A DNA stretch of 64,000 bases. Origin: Biscogniauxia marginata. Its lineage: Eukaryota; Ascomycota; Sordariomycetes; Xylariales; Xylariaceae. Below the pieces are notes generated by a model, which made no database searches, was not told where the DNA came from, and saw only the letters and a program-made list of their open reading frames with translations. Both the position numbers and the translations under genes were made by a program. The DNA is taken from NCBI GenBank assembly GCA_022695795.1, contig MU404060.1:428749-492748 (forward strand), in the 5' to 3' direction. This document shows, one piece after another, positions 1 through 13,476 of this stretch (positions are counted from its first letter, which is position 1; every line of letters starts with the position of its first letter).

Positions 1-3000
1 ACTGAGCTCTTGCGCGACGAGATCGAGCCTAAGCTTGAGAAATTGCGGACGGAGAAGCGGGCATTCCTCGATTTTCAGCAGACACAGAACGATCTCGAGC
101 GGTTAACAAGAGTGGTTGTCGCACACGACTATATCAAGTATCAAGAACGGTTGGAACAGTCCGCTACGGACCTCGACAGAAAGAAACAGAGACAAAAGGA
201 TCTCGAAGATTCTGCAATTAGGCTCAAGAGCGAAATATCCCACCTTGAGGAAGACGTGAAGAGAGTCAGGGCACAGCGAGACAAAGAGCTCAGGAAGGGA
301 GGAAAGGCCCAAGCATTGGAGGATCAAGTCAAGAAGCAGTCCAATGAACTTGTGCGGCTTGCCACTGTCATGGACCTGAAGAAGTCCAGCAAGGCTGAAG
401 AGGAGGAACGGAAGACGGCAGTCGAGAAGAATGTAGCCGAGTTAGAAGCGACCCTGAAGGAAAAGACGAAGGCCTTAGAGAAGATCAAGGCTAAATACGA
501 CTCTGCAAAGGAAGAGGACCAGAAGCAGCACCAAGAAGCAGAGTCCAAAGAGGAACTACTTCAGACATTGCAAACTGGTGTCGCATCCAAGGAAGGACAA
601 GAAAGTGGTTACCAAGGTCAACTGCAAGACGCACGGAATCGGGTGGCCGCAGCCGCGACCGAACAAGAACAAGTCAAGCTCAAGATTACCCATCTCGAAA
701 AGCGTATCAAGGAGGAAGAGCCTCGAGCGAAGAAGGCAAAGGAACAAAACGCCGGCCTCCTAAAAGATCTAGAGGGCCTTAAAGCACAGTCGCAAAAACT
801 CGCGGCCCAACTCGGCAAGCTTGGCTTTGAACCTGGGCAAGAGGAGGAGTTGTATAAGCAGGAGTCGTCACTGCATCAATCAATTCGCGGCTTGCGACAA
901 GAGGCTGACGCTCTAAAGCGCAAAGTGGCCAACATTGACTTCAACTATTCCGATCCAACCCCAAATTTCGACCGTTCGAAGGTCAAGGGCTTAGTCGCCC
1001 AGCTTTTCACCCTTGATAAGGAGCATGTTAAAGCGGGAACAGCCCTGGAGATATGTGCTGGTGGCCATCTTTATAACGTTGTTGTCGACAGCAAGGTCAC
1101 GAGTACCCAGCTTCTTCGAGGGGGAAGGTTGCGGAAGAGAGTCACCATCATTCCATTGAACAATATCTCTTTTTCCAAAGCTTCTGCTCAAACAATAGCT
1201 ACCGTGCAGAAGATCGCCCCGGGGAAAGCTCACCTAGCTCTGTCGCTCGTTGATTACGATGACGCGGTTTCTGCGGCTGTGGAGTACGTCTTTGGCAATA
1301 CTCTTGTCTGCCAAGATGTTGAGACTGCTAAGAGAGTCACATTTGATCCGATTGTTCGGATGAGAAGTATTACACTAGATGGTGATGTGTATGATCCGTC
1401 GGGTACACTATCTGGCGGTAGCGCTCCAAACTCGAGCGGTGTTCTTGTTACGCTGCAAAAGTTGAATGAGATCAACCGTCAGCTAAGGGAAGCCGAAAGT
1501 TCTCTACGGGAACTCCAGTCGAAGATCTCGCGAGAGAAGTCGAAACTAGACCAAGCTCGTAAAATCAAGCAAGAGCTCGACCTCAAGACCCACGAAATCA
1601 AACTTGCAGAGGAGCAAATCAGCGGCAACTCATCCTCTTCCATCATCCAGGAAGTCGAGAACATGAAGGAGACCATCATACAACTCAAGAATGATAGCGC
1701 TGAGGCCAAGAAGCGGCAAGCCGAAGCCAGCGCAGACGCCAAGAGGATAGAAAAGGACATGAAGGACTTTGAGAACAACAAAGACTCCAAACTTGTCGAG
1801 CTACAAGCGTCCCTTGACAAGTTACGGGCAACATTAGCCAAGAACTCGAGCACCGTTAAGTCCCTCCAAAAGGAGCTCCAGAGTGCACAATTGGACTCTG
1901 AACAGGTTTCGGGTGATCTTGCTGCCGCAAAAGAACAGCTCCAAGAGGTAGAACTGGCGATCAAGTCGCAACAGCAGGAGATCGAAGATCTTGTAAAGAA
2001 GCAGTTCGAGGTCCAACAGACCCACGATGATGCGCAAGCAGAACTCGATGACGAACGCGCCAAGCTCACTGGGTTTGACGATGAGCTGCGAGCTCTGGAA
2101 GATGCTACTAGATCAAAGAACGCCCGAATTGCCGAAGAAGGCCTTGAAATGCAAAAGCTCGGCCACCAGATCGACAAATTCAATAAGGAGCAGCAGACTG
2201 CCGTGCAAACCGTGGCGCAAATGGAGAAAGAATACGAGTGGATCGCCGACGAGAAGGACAATTTCGGCCGTAGCGGCACGCCTTACGATTTCAAGGGACA
2301 AAACATCGCCGAATGCAAGGCAACGCTCAAGAACCTCACGGACCGGTCCCAAGGCATGAAGAAGAAGATCAACCCCAAGGTGATGAACATGATCGATAGC
2401 GTCGAAAAGAAGGAAGTTGGGCTCAAGCACATGATGAAGACGGTCATCCGCGACAAGCGCAAGATCGAGGAGACCATCGTCAGCCTGGACGACTACAAGA
2501 AGAAGGCCCTCCTGCAGACGTGGGAGAAGGTCAATGGCGACTTTGGCCAGATCTTCTCCGAGCTGCTCCCGGGCGGCAGCTTTGCCAAGCTGGACCCGCC
2601 CGAGGGCAAGACCATCAACGAAGGTCTGGAAGTCAAGGTCTGCTTGGGCAAGGTGTGGAAGCAGAGCTTAACGGAACTGAGTGGTGGCCAACGGTAAGTT
2701 CACTCATCATTTATTTTCTACCCTTTTTTTTTTTTTGCAACGTTTTCTCTCTCTTTCTACATCGAGTCAAGTTCTTTCGAGGGCCATACATGCTAATAAA
2801 TGAAAACAGATCGCTCGTGGCCCTCTCCCTCATCATGGCCCTCCTGCAGTTCAAGCCGGCGCCCATGTACATCCTGGACGAGGTGGACGCGGCGCTGGAC
2901 CTGTCGCACACGCAAAACATCGGCCGCCTCATCAAGACGCGCTTCAAGGGCTCCCAGTTCATCGTCGTCTCGCTCAAGGACGGCATGTTCCAGAACGCGA

Positions 3001-3074
3001 ACCGCATCTTCCGCACCCGCTTCTCCGAGGGCACGAGCATGGTCCAGGCGCTCACGGCGGCGGACTTTAAATAA
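1..3074 (+). CDS. SMC2: Condensin subunit SMC2 (5' end outside window)
   Basis: This is the ATPase core subunit of condensin, which compacts mitotic chromosomes with SMC4 and the non-SMC subunits. Exons are 1-2693 and 2810-3074; the intron 2694-2809 has GTAAGT, a GCTAAT branch site and CAG. The frame is open from base 1, giving 985 residues before TAA. Known SMC2 proteins are about 1,170-1,180 residues, so roughly 190 N-terminal residues with the Walker A motif lie upstream. Seen in order: a long Glu/Lys/Gln-rich coiled coil, a hinge at about residues 325-490 (includes VKGLVAQLF and [10 protein letters not shown]), a second coiled coil, then the ABC signature LSGGQR split by the intron, Walker [13 protein letters not shown] and C-terminal SMC2 sequence ending in TAADFK. 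The hinge and C-terminus fit SMC2 better than SMC4 or cohesin SMCs. Confidence 0.97.
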
Positions 3075-4568
3075 ACGATGGGATGGAATCGAGAGAAGAA
3101 AAGATCTGGTTTTCTTGTCTAGAAGTTAGAGTTTAGAATTCTTTTTTTTTTGTGTTCATGTGTTGCTGTTGTCTACGGCTATGAGTGTTTGTATACACAT
3201 GGGAGATCCCTTTTTTTTCTTCTTATTTTTTATAACTCCAAGGAGATAAATGAGTTCATGATCATGTGTGGGAGCGGTTATGATATTGCGCGTTTGTGTA
3301 CCTACCTACGTATTCCTGGGTTTTTTTCTTCTCCTTTACAAATGGGCGTGACGAACGAACGAGCCATCGCATGAACGACAGGGGAGTGTGAAAGGGTGAG
3401 AGGAGGGAAGATGAATGAATGGATTTCTACGAAATGAAGGACTCTTGTCATCTTAGGTCTATGGTAAAAAAAACGGTATTTGGCATCGTTCCGGAGAAGC
3501 TTTAGGAAATAAAGGGGGCGGTTGGCAAAATGTTAAATTTTTTTTGCAAAGCGCCTATACCCGTATTTCCGTTAATATACCGAATTTGATAGAGTCTTTT
3601 TTTTTTCTTCTTTTCCCTTTACCTAGTAACCTACTTACTATCTACTACATGATGATAACAACAACAACCCACTAGAGATGCGTATTCTGTGAAAAAAAAA
3701 GTGCGTGGGAATGTAAATGCAAATGCAAATAAATGCAGATGCAGATAGATGTCTAACTTTGATAAGTCGGTGAGGGAGAGTCACATCGAACTTCGACGTG
3801 ATTTTTCTATTTCTTCGGTACTATAGACCAGGGGGGAATCTGTTAAAAGTTTCGGCCTTTTTTTTTTTTTTCTTACCCCTTGCTTGCTTGGGTCGTGTTC
3901 ATCACGAACCCTCTCTCCTCTTCTTAATCCTTTTTCGTTATTTTCACCCTTGGAAAGCTAGGAGCCAGGTGCGTCGATTTCTCATTGGTCCCCCTCCCCC
4001 CAATTCCATCGTTTCGGCCCACGATTCGAGAGAAAAATAGGTATGTCACCCACCCCCTCCCCCCTCCCCTCCCCCTTCCCCTTCCCCTTCCCTGCCTCCT
4101 TGGGCTGGGCTGGGCTGGGCTGGGCTAAGCGGGACCCGAAATACGGTCTCACGTGTTCCCTGTCCGATATTAGGGACACATTTATTCTACCCGAAAGGTT
4201 CGGTACGTTATAAGCAGGTAAGGGTAAGGTTATATGTTCGGGATGTGGGTTAGGGGTGGGTGTTAAGGCAAAAACTGCCGAGCGAGCTTACCCATGCCCT
4301 ATAAAATGCCTAGCCTATAACATGGCGAAGGGTATACAGCTCATTGTCCCTCCACTGAGTACTTTGTAGGGGGTAGGGAAGGTACAGTACGTACCTATGA
4401 GTATATTGCCTGTTCGTCTAGAATGCTTGTCTCAAGGTATTACACAAATAACACATGTCGTAAAATGTAGGTATTATAGGTATATATATTTATTTGCACA
4501 TAATATACATGTCATTTGTCTCCACGCCTCTTTCCCCTTGCGTGCGAAGGCCTCTTTCGAGTACCCAA
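3075..4568. other. Convergent 3' intergenic region, SMC2 to MOSC gene
   Basis: No gene is supported in this 1.5 kb between the converging 3' ends of SMC2 and the MOSC-domain gene. It holds several T-runs, a C-rich CCCTTCC-type tract at about 4050-4097 and a GGGCT tandem array right after it. Confidence 0.6.
4101..4126 (+). repeat. TGGGC/GGGCT pentanucleotide tandem repeat
   Basis: Five consecutive copies of TGGGC directly follow a pyrimidine tract of CCCCTTCC units at 4050-4097. It is a simple-sequence tract with strong G/C strand asymmetry in untranslated sequence. Confidence 0.85.
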
Positions 4569-6217
4569 TCACTGTTTTATATAGACGTGCTGGCCCCTCT
4601 CCTCCACCTCGACCGTCATGCCTACCGCAATCCAGCTCTGCCGGTCGTCCTCGCCCAGGTTGGGGTCGAACAGCGGCGTCAGTTGCATACCCAGACAGCC
4701 CAGACGCGGCGCTCCTTCGTCGACCGCACGATGTGTCCGGAGGGACTTGTCAGGCTCCGACGGGTGTCGAAACCCGTTGACGGGGTCGACGTTGGGCATT
4801 TTACACCTACAAACAAATCAGTTTAGTCTATACTCGTGATATATATAACTGAATCGGGAATTTCATGGCTGGTATATATGTAGCAAGTAGCTTTTGGGTT
4901 TGTGGGGAAGGGAGAGTTTGTTGCAGGACAGATAAGGACTTAGTCGTCTAACTGCATAATGCACACATGGAACGTACCTCACAGTCCTGCACGAAACATG
5001 GAACTCAGCATCATTGTATAAACGCGAACTGCCGGGCCTAAGCCGAATCCGTTTCCAAGTCTCCTCATCGTAGACTGGGGCTCCGGAGACTACAGGTCTC
5101 GTTAGCAACAAGGGGGTGTACAAAAGGTGGGCAGTTTCGTAAGTAAACCTCACGTATGATGTTGGCGCGGAACCTGAGGGCGTCGAGTTCCTTCAGGTCC
5201 TCATCCTTCGGCACGTCTGCGCTGAACTGCTGTAGGCTGTTGAGGTTCAGCATGTGCAGTGGATACTATCTCTTCGTATCAGTACTAGGAGCTGACAAGG
5301 TAAGGCGCTTGGCGCCACGGCAAACAACATACCGCGTCTTGGAACCCCGTCACAGGCTGGTAACCGGCATCTTCCTTGCTAGGAGCGCACCGGTAGACCT
5401 CCCGTGGCTGGGCCGGGTCAATCCTGAACAGAGCTAGCTTGTTGCTGACACCCAAGTAGCGGCCCAGCTCTTCGGGCAGATCCTTCTCCATGTTGAGCGC
5501 GCGGACGGTGTCCTTCCAGATGGTGACGTCCTCGTACGTGTAGCCCCTCTCCGCGATCTCCGCGTCGGAAGGGAAGTCGACGGGCAAGAAGATCTCCTTC
5601 TCGGGCTCGGCGGCGAGGCTGCGGCGGCTGATCCTCGCCGCGAGGACGGACAGCGCACCGCGCCAGCCGCGCTCGCGCCAGGGGAAGCGCAGGATCAGGA
5701 AGGCCTCGCGCGTGTGCATGGACTGCTTCCGCAGCTTCATCTCGTCCGGCAGCCAGAGGTCGACCTTGACGGTGGCGAGGCGGGCGAACTGCCGCTGCGT
5801 GACAAACTGCCAGCAGTGGCGGTTCTTGTCCTCGTCGGACGCGTCGACGGCCACGGGGAAGGGGCTCTTGAGCTGGGCGAGCGTGAACAGCCGGTCGAAC
5901 TCGAGCCCCGCCGGGAGGACCTTGCTCCTCGTCACCTCGATGCCACGGCACGACTTGACCGGGTAGATGACGAGGCTGTGGACAGTAGGCGGCTGGCCAT
6001 CGCGCGAGGCGTGGGACGCAGCAAACTGATCTCTGAGATTGCTCTTTGGGCCCCTGACGCCGGCCTTCGAGTGCGTCTGCAGCAGAGCATCACTCGGGCG
6101 GGCAGGGATCGGTGGCAGGATCACAACCACTGGTATCAAGAAGGCACAGATGGTTATGGTCAGCAGAAATATGGAGTTGAGGTCCAGATTGAGATCTTTT
6201 AGCGAGATTTGGTCCAT
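4569..6217 (-). CDS. MOSC-domain protein, membrane-anchored, mARC-like
   Basis: Four exons on the minus strand (6217-5333, 5265-5154, 5089-4978, 4806-4569) with GT-AG introns encode 448 residues ending in TGA. A hydrophobic segment near residues 15-37 predicts one N-terminal membrane anchor. A MOSC N-terminal beta-barrel domain follows (VHSLVIYPVKSCRGIEV, then EFDRLF), then a C-terminal MOSC domain with YPLHMLNLNSL, LDALRFRANII, YDEETWKRIRL, CRTVRCKMPNVDP and GCLGMQ. The family binds molybdenum cofactor; the mARC branch is tail- or N-anchored to mitochondria and reduces N-hydroxylated compounds. The cysteine of GCLG and the one in CRTVRC are present. Membrane location and reductase activity are inferred from family; the substrate is unknown. 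Exons 2 and 3 are both 112 nt. Confidence 0.9.
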
Positions 6218-7142
6218 GGTCGATGCAACTTGGCGGGATGTCTAGGCCAACCCTCCGAGGCTACCGGTGCCTCTGTGCAATAATACGTCCGAGAGAGATG
6301 GAGCTGGAGATGATTACAAATTGCTGCTTGACCAGCAAGCACGTCGCATTGTGTTACGGTTAATACAGAGCAAGACCGAAGAAATCCCACCGGGTATATC
6401 GTAAATTTCAAGTGAACGAAGATGAAGTGTCAAGCTTGAGCCGCTACCGTCAGTTTTCTGGTGTTTGTGAAACGCCTGAAACGTCGAGAAACACAGGAGT
6501 CGAGAGGGCACGTGCTACGCCGTCACGTGAGTCCTTAATTAATCTGCCATTTCATAGGTACCTATCATTTATCTAAGTTATCGACTCCATGGTTTCTGGG
6601 TCGTCGTCATTCCAGATAGCTACGCTACGGCAGGCCTCCCACAAAGGGCCGGGCCTAGTCGGGATACCGAAATATGTGCGGGCGCATTTCTTCCCGCAAT
6701 TGATCGTCAGTCTATGGTTGCAGTCAGGCGAGCACCGTGTGCAAAATGCCCAGTTGGGGTTTGATGGGTTTGATGGGGGTTACCGCGTCACGCCATCACT
6801 TCTGGAATTGGTTGACGTTACTAGCCTGCATGGGTGCCGTATCATATCACTTCGGCATAAGATGCGTTGGATCATTGTATTTCAGAATAGGGCTACGACG
6901 CGTTGTATGGAGTGCGAATTTCGGCTCTGAACGTGTGTTCAGCCGGCTAGATTGTTGTGTATATTGATGTTATTAACGGTATTTCCTCATCCATGCACCG
7001 CCCGGCCTGGCAACCTAGGTCAGTATACCATGTATGTAGACAAACCCATAATATTGTGCTGGGATTGTATGAGTGATATGAGGAGTTACAGCCTACCTAC
7101 TCTCGGGATGCTGGCATTGTGTGGCTCGACAAATATATAGTC

Positions 7143-7166
7143 GACTGACTGACTGACTGACTGACT
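7143..7166 (+). repeat. (GACT)6 microsatellite
   Basis: Six uninterrupted GACT units, in the gene-poor region. Confidence 0.95.
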
Positions 7167-9245
7167 ATAGACTTACACGGAAACATTCGGCTAACAAAGT
7201 CAAGTCTAACTCGAAGCTCCTCAGATTGAGACTAGATCTGGATGGGCTTGAGCATGACTAGCAAGGTAAGACTCATAAAATGAATCGTTTTGAGAGTGCT
7301 TTCATTAGACATGTACATAGTGGTTTTCAACAATGAACTTTCGGCTATGAAAGTTTGTAAGTAACATAAAATCCATGTAATGATCTCCGATGGTCATAGA
7401 CAACTTAAACCAACAGTCCTCTAAGCCTCATTGGTAGCTCCTCCAACAGTACAATTGGGTACCTACATACCAGTGGTCGCATTTACGTAGGTAGTTTAAC
7501 TTGCCGGTATCACATCATCGTTCATCGTTATTCCTGTATAATAATATTTTGTCCGCTTATTTAGCCTCCTGAGAATTGAAGTTTGGTGTATCTTGTTACC
7601 TAACAGTAGGTACTGATCTCGCTGAGGTGGTTCGTGCTATGGTTGCTGACAATAGATGCCCGTCGTTTTGTCATTGTCGTCGTCAGCTTCATATAAAACA
7701 CCGCACAAACCATGTAATGCACTTAGCTCCGCTTACTCAACCAATATGACAAAACGCCTTTCTGAATTTTATTATGTAAGCAATGGTTCTTATTACACTA
7801 ATTTGGTTCTCTGTTAGACGAAAAGATAAAGAGGGCGTTGGTAACTAATAATAGATGTAGACGCATAGAGGCAAGTTTGGAGTTATCCGGATTAGGTTAA
7901 GAGGGCTGTGGAACTAGAACTAGTAGGTAGCGTTTTTCTCTGCGTCTCCGTCCGAAAAGGTCGGGGTTCTGGATCACCGCAGTCCCGTCACCTCTGAACG
8001 TCGGATGAACCGGCCGACAGACCGGGACCGTCCACCCATCTTAAGCGCTAGCGGGGTTCATGACGAACATAGCAATAGGGTTCTCTGTTGGGAAGAAATC
8101 AGCCATACAACGTAAAGTTGGAGACCCAAGAGACGAGCGATATTTTGTACCCCAAGTCCGACAGGAAGTGGCGGCTACCCCCTTGCACGAGGGAAAGGTG
8201 ACAGAAATGAAGCCGGGGGAAAGTAATGTTTGTGGTAATGTGTGTACCTTTGTTTTCGCATTGAATGACGTCTAGAATCCTTCTTTCGTATCGAGCCCGA
8301 ACCGAAAAGGGAGGTGATGGCTTAGAATAGCTATCGGAAATATTTAGAAATACCTGTCTCCTGGGACGCTAGACAGCTCAATCTGGATAAAGAGGAGCAA
8401 GGATTATGCCAATAAGTGGACGCTAATAAATGCAAGCTCTATGCGTCCCTCTATCAAGAGACAGGCGGGCTATCAGGCCGCATATGCACTCGGAGAGTTG
8501 TAGGGGAAGGGTTCGTGGTGGATATGCGGGTCACTGCTGGTAGCCGTCCTTGGACTGCTTTCGTGCCTGGCGGTGTGAAGTCGAATAATGCAGCGGACAG
8601 GGGAGCGAGATTCGAATCGTCCCATCTCAAGGCACTAGACCCCCTGGTCGGGTGGCTGGCCGGAGATATCGGGACGGATTCAGCAAAGCTAATGTAAGGT
8701 ACGATACGCTTTGACCTGCCATCGAACACGTGTGGAGCGATGCAAGCAGACGGAAGTTTGATTTCCACCAGCACGACGGTGCGGTGCAACCGTTGCAGTT
8801 GACATAACCGGCAGACGAAATGCTGCTGGTGGGAATGCTGGAACTTGCCGTGGAGGTCGTTTCTTATACCGAGTCAGGTACCGTATGTACTCTCGAGACA
8901 CGGAGAAGTTCATCGTCTCACTTGTAAGCCATGGCATAACGGTGCTGGCGCTTGCTCTTCGGATCTGCAGCTTGCCGTCGCAAGAGGCTCAATGCCTTCT
9001 AGCGCCTCGTGAAGCTACCCTTGATCTTCCGCAATGACCAGGACGGGCCGCATCAGGGTATGCGGTCATGTGTAACGATTTGTCCTAGACCCGGCAGCGC
9101 AGAGACGGCAGAAGTTTGAGAGGGCCGACAGCTCTTGTGGGGAAGCTTCTGGCCCCGGGGGATGTAGCAGATTCGTCCCATCTTTCTGCTTAGGCTCTTA
9201 ATGAGGACATGGGTGGCTGATATTGGTGGAGATAAAAAGAGAAAG

Positions 9246-9282
9246 AGAGAGAGAGAGAGAGTGAGAGAGTGTGTGTGTGTGT
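9246..9282 (+). repeat. Compound (GA)n-(GT)n microsatellite
   Basis: A GA run passes into a GT run with one interruption. No coding or regulatory context is visible. Confidence 0.9.
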
Positions 9283-12200
9283 ACTGAGTACGTGTGGTAA
9301 GAATCCGCGACGGCACAAGCCGCATCAATATTCAGTGATTTGCCAAAGGAGCTCTTGTGGGTAGCTATCAGACTTTATTTTAGCCTAACCCACAATGTGG
9401 GTAGCTTGAGAGAGCTAGGGGCACCGGGGATGTGATTCTCTTAATATTATCGTTAAGTTGTAATCTGCTATAGTGTAATATAATCCAGAGTCGAAAGTTT
9501 CACGAGCCAGCTAGTAATATGTTTCAGCTACGATCGTTTCAGGTCGCTGATATTTTAAGTACGGTAGGATCCACCGAAACAAACCAAACTTGTAGTGTTC
9601 CTGCTGACTTGAGTGGATATCAACGTTTGAGATTGAATTGAAGAAGAGAGGAAGAAATGGAACATGATCAGTCTAGTCGTATGTATAACGGTGGATTGCC
9701 TCGTAGGTACTGATAGAATTGTGGATACCTGTATTTAGGTTGGCGTACATGTAATACTTATATCGTACATGTCGGGTAGCAGAGATGTACCTAGCTTAAG
9801 CTGTGCGACGTGATGCACGCACTAGAAGAATACCAGCCCCACATGGGAAAACCGCCCGTCTACCGATACGTCTGAATTATTGGACGACATCGGCGCCGTC
9901 TCAAGTTGGGTACCCTAATGATCGCGTTCATGCATGAAATCATCCGGAGGCTGAGAGCTAAGATGGAAGAATTCTAGTTGATGGTATGATGGGGCTTGTG
10001 AACCCTGGCACTTAATCACCGCAAGGCCGTATTCCGCACAAATCGACAGTTGACGACAGCTCTTATGTACAACATGGAAGGTATGTAACGTACCAGTAAC
10101 CACCTATGAGGTGGTGTATAAACCGTAGGGCACCTCCAAAGAGAATCACGAGTTGCTGCAAGGCACAGACAAGACAGGTCCAGATTGTGGGTGCAATTGG
10201 TTAAGCAGCTGGTTAAGGTTAAAGTCTAGGGCACCTTAGTGCGGTCTCTTTCCAAACATTACTTTCTGCTGGTAATTTCTTAGCGTCGCTTTTACTGCCG
10301 CACCATCCCCCCCCCTCTCTCTCTTCCTCTCCTTCCCTCCTCGCGGCATCGCCAGACTCCCTACATACATACAAGGTATACACATACACACATGCACACA
10401 GTTCGCCTTGCAAGGTACAATGATCATTTGAATTTCCTTTCGGAACCTCTGCCGGAGTTCAGATGACGGATGCAACCGTAGACGGTTCTCGGACATTACA
10501 ACAACTTCTAGTTGGATCAGAGCTGACTAGATCGGCGTTCCTCTCACAACCAGGTGCCATTGCACGTCTTGACGATGCGCCCGTAAAAGCCGCCGTTGGG
10601 AGTGCGAAAATTAGATCAGCTACCCGGACGGGTGATCCCTAACTTCCTACTAGGGCTTTTCGCAAGGGGTCAATAGTCAGTTATCACCACACACAAGCCA
10701 TGACGTTGCGGCACAATATTTCGTACTGCACATCTCGGCTCCGTAGCCCGACGGAGACACTCTTAGCTCTTAGGATGCCTTGTCCCCTGGTTCTTAACAT
10801 GCCCTCATATTGCCCTAGAAGCTCAAGTCTTGCTCGAGGCCGTTCACTATCGTTTCCGGAAGCCTACCCATCGTCGGATGTTCCGGCTGGAGTCCTCCAA
10901 TCCAATTCATTGATCTATCATTTTTCTATAACCATCTCCTGCTCACGGAGCACAGCAGCAAATAATATTTTGATTAGCCTCTCCAGGCATGAGTTGTTCT
11001 GGTCTGTGCTTTGATATGCTCTTCGAGATCGATGGATCCAATCAACGGTCGCCCAAGGGTGTCCTAGACGCTCATCAACGCAGCATTCAGCAACTCACAT
11101 GTTCTGCAGCTGCTGAGGTAGCATCCTCCTTTGCCGGGTCGAAGGACCGGGCCTTGGGCCCATCAGCGCCAGTCAAACTCACCGTATTGTCCGTACTCTG
11201 TACCTGCAAGAAGGCTCTAAGACGATCTTCGATCGACGGTGGGCTTGCTACACTACGCTACGCGGCACACTCGCCGCACCTGACCAGGTCAAGCATTCGA
11301 TCAGACAAGAACCCACACACAGCTTCGAAAGCGGCCCGCACAGTATGCCATATCTCATAATGCGTCTCAAGCCATGCGCAAAGCTCTGCTCAGCGCATGG
11401 CCAGCTGAAGGTTGCCTTACACCGTTGAGCTACTCGTTCGTCTCAGACTGAGCTGGCCAAATACAATTTCAGGCCAGTAGATCGAATAGCTGCTAGCCGC
11501 CGTTGATCAAACTGAGTGATAGGACTTCGCAAGGGAGCTTCTGTTCCCTGGTGGGTGCGTTCCCCAGTTCCCCGCCAGGCTACCTTGCTAGGTACCCATG
11601 ACTGAGAATGAACCCTGGTCAGCGGCGTGGTCTTATCTCATCTCTTTCCATATTCCTTTTGAGAGCTAGCTGCCTTTGCTGGTAATAGCAGAGGTATAAA
11701 AAAACAAAACCCAAAACTAAAAAAAGGTTCTTTGAGCATCGACGTAGCGCTTCTGGATTGGCTAGATAGGCACCTGGAACCATATGCAGGCTTTAATAGC
11801 TGCTTGCTGGCCGAATTGTATCTCACACGTCCCACAGTCCTTTTCCCCCCTTCTAGTACCTAGTGGTATACCCTAGTCCAGGGACCCCCCTGTTTAGTAT
11901 CAAATGGGCATCTTCAAGCGGAACAACTCTTATTGCGTACTGTACTCCTTACCAGAGCGCTGGATCTGCCCACACCCTCCCTGCAAGGACATATTGAGGT
12001 CGTTGTCCACAGTATACGATAAGTAGCCTTGACTGAACGGGTCTTGCCTTGGACCGTTCCAATACGGTGGTCGAAATTGGAGGCATTCTCCGCTCGTGAG
12101 CGGACGAACTATCTAGGATTACTTCTCAAATCTGGATTCACGAAATTTGAACTCGACAGGGCCCTACCCTGGTTTCGACCCTTGGGACGAACCCTTGCTC

Positions 12201-13476
12201 TTGGCCGAGTATAGTAGTGAAAAGCACGGGTCATCGACGCCTAGGATCATCGACACTCTGGAAGTTTTCAAACCTGGCATCCTTTACTCGTCAAATCGTT
12301 ACTGTTTTGTTTTGATATCAACCCGTGTCTAGACTGCCCGAAATAGGACACATCGGCAGTCCTGAGCTACGAATATTTCGTGTCTAGATGGGGCTAGGAG
12401 CTTGATGAACCTAACCCCTTAGCTATTTTCCCGCCTATATGGAGTGCGTCGGGTTATACTGAACACTGAGGACCAGCGGTATCTTTCGTCATTAATCTCG
12501 GCGACACGTGGAAACCAACAGCGCTACAGCGAAACACCGATAGCCATCTAACAGCTTTTGTACGGATTCACTTGATCCCGGTCATGTGTATCGCTTTCTC
12601 ACTCTGTCCTACGAAATTCTAAACTCTAAGTGTCTCTTGCCTCCTAATAGAAGGGAGTAAACCCCCCGGCCTTACATCTATAACGACAAGTGAGCCACCC
12701 ATCGCATGAACTAGCCCCGCCTCGCCATCATCCTGTCAGCAGATCCTCGATGGGTTGCTACTGATAGGCGGGCTTAGCAGCACTGGGGGACTCCTGCAAG
12801 GTGAACCACACAAGCCCCAGACTTTTCACTTCGACGAAAATCCCCTAGTCACCAGTAACCAGAGCTACCAAGCTCTCTGGATAAGTGTTGTAGCATCCGC
12901 TTCTACGCAATCAGACCAGTTTGGTTAAGTTTAGCGGAATCAGAACAACAAGGGGTTGCCACACGTGATAATATCCCCTTCTACATTCATTCCCTAGCTA
13001 CCAGGTGTTGGTGCTCCTTTAAAGACTTCTTGTGTCGAGGCCAGAACGAGCTGGCCGCCACGAGAGGTTAGGGCAAGCGCAGTGTGTTGGCGTAGAAAGG
13101 CCATACCGGGTCACACTAAACGCGCCCATTGGTCAAGGAAAATTGTCGATTAAATATTTGTCTTAACTCGAACGTTATTCCCATCTCTAACCGTCGGAAC
13201 TGCACACAACTAATCAATACTTCCATCAACCCAATCGTCAACCGCATTAAGAACATCGAGGCCAGCCTTGCTTTGTCACATAGGGCTAGGACTTCGACGT
13301 AGCGGCTTGGACTCCCGCCAGCGCCAAATTCATACACCCGAAATACTTTACGCCCGCCGGTATACTCACAGCTAGACATGCTTGAATCAACCTGAACCTT
13401 CTCTCTTGAGTGACTCGAACCCATATCACCTCGAATCAACGTCTTATCGGATACCACGGCCTAAGCATATCTTCCA

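Larger units (their letters stand above)
6218..13476. other. Gene-poor 7.3 kb region
   Basis: I found no gene I can support across this stretch on either strand. Composition is ordinary and not A+T-rich. Open frames are all short, unspliced and without recognisable domains; the longest are at 8416-8789, 10700-11014 and 10989-11360. The MOSC gene promoter should lie just right of 6217 and the promoter of the transcription factor just left of 13477. Simple repeats occur at 7143-7166 and 9246-9282. Confidence 0.5.

Noticed and set aside
10590..10680. Possible 5S rRNA 3'-end remnant
   Set aside because: Only a short stretch resembles the 5S E-loop/helix region; the 5' half and helix I are absent.
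10700..11360. Two adjacent open frames of 104 and 123 codons
   Set aside because: No domain, codon bias or splice structure; the reverse strand looks equally unconvincing.
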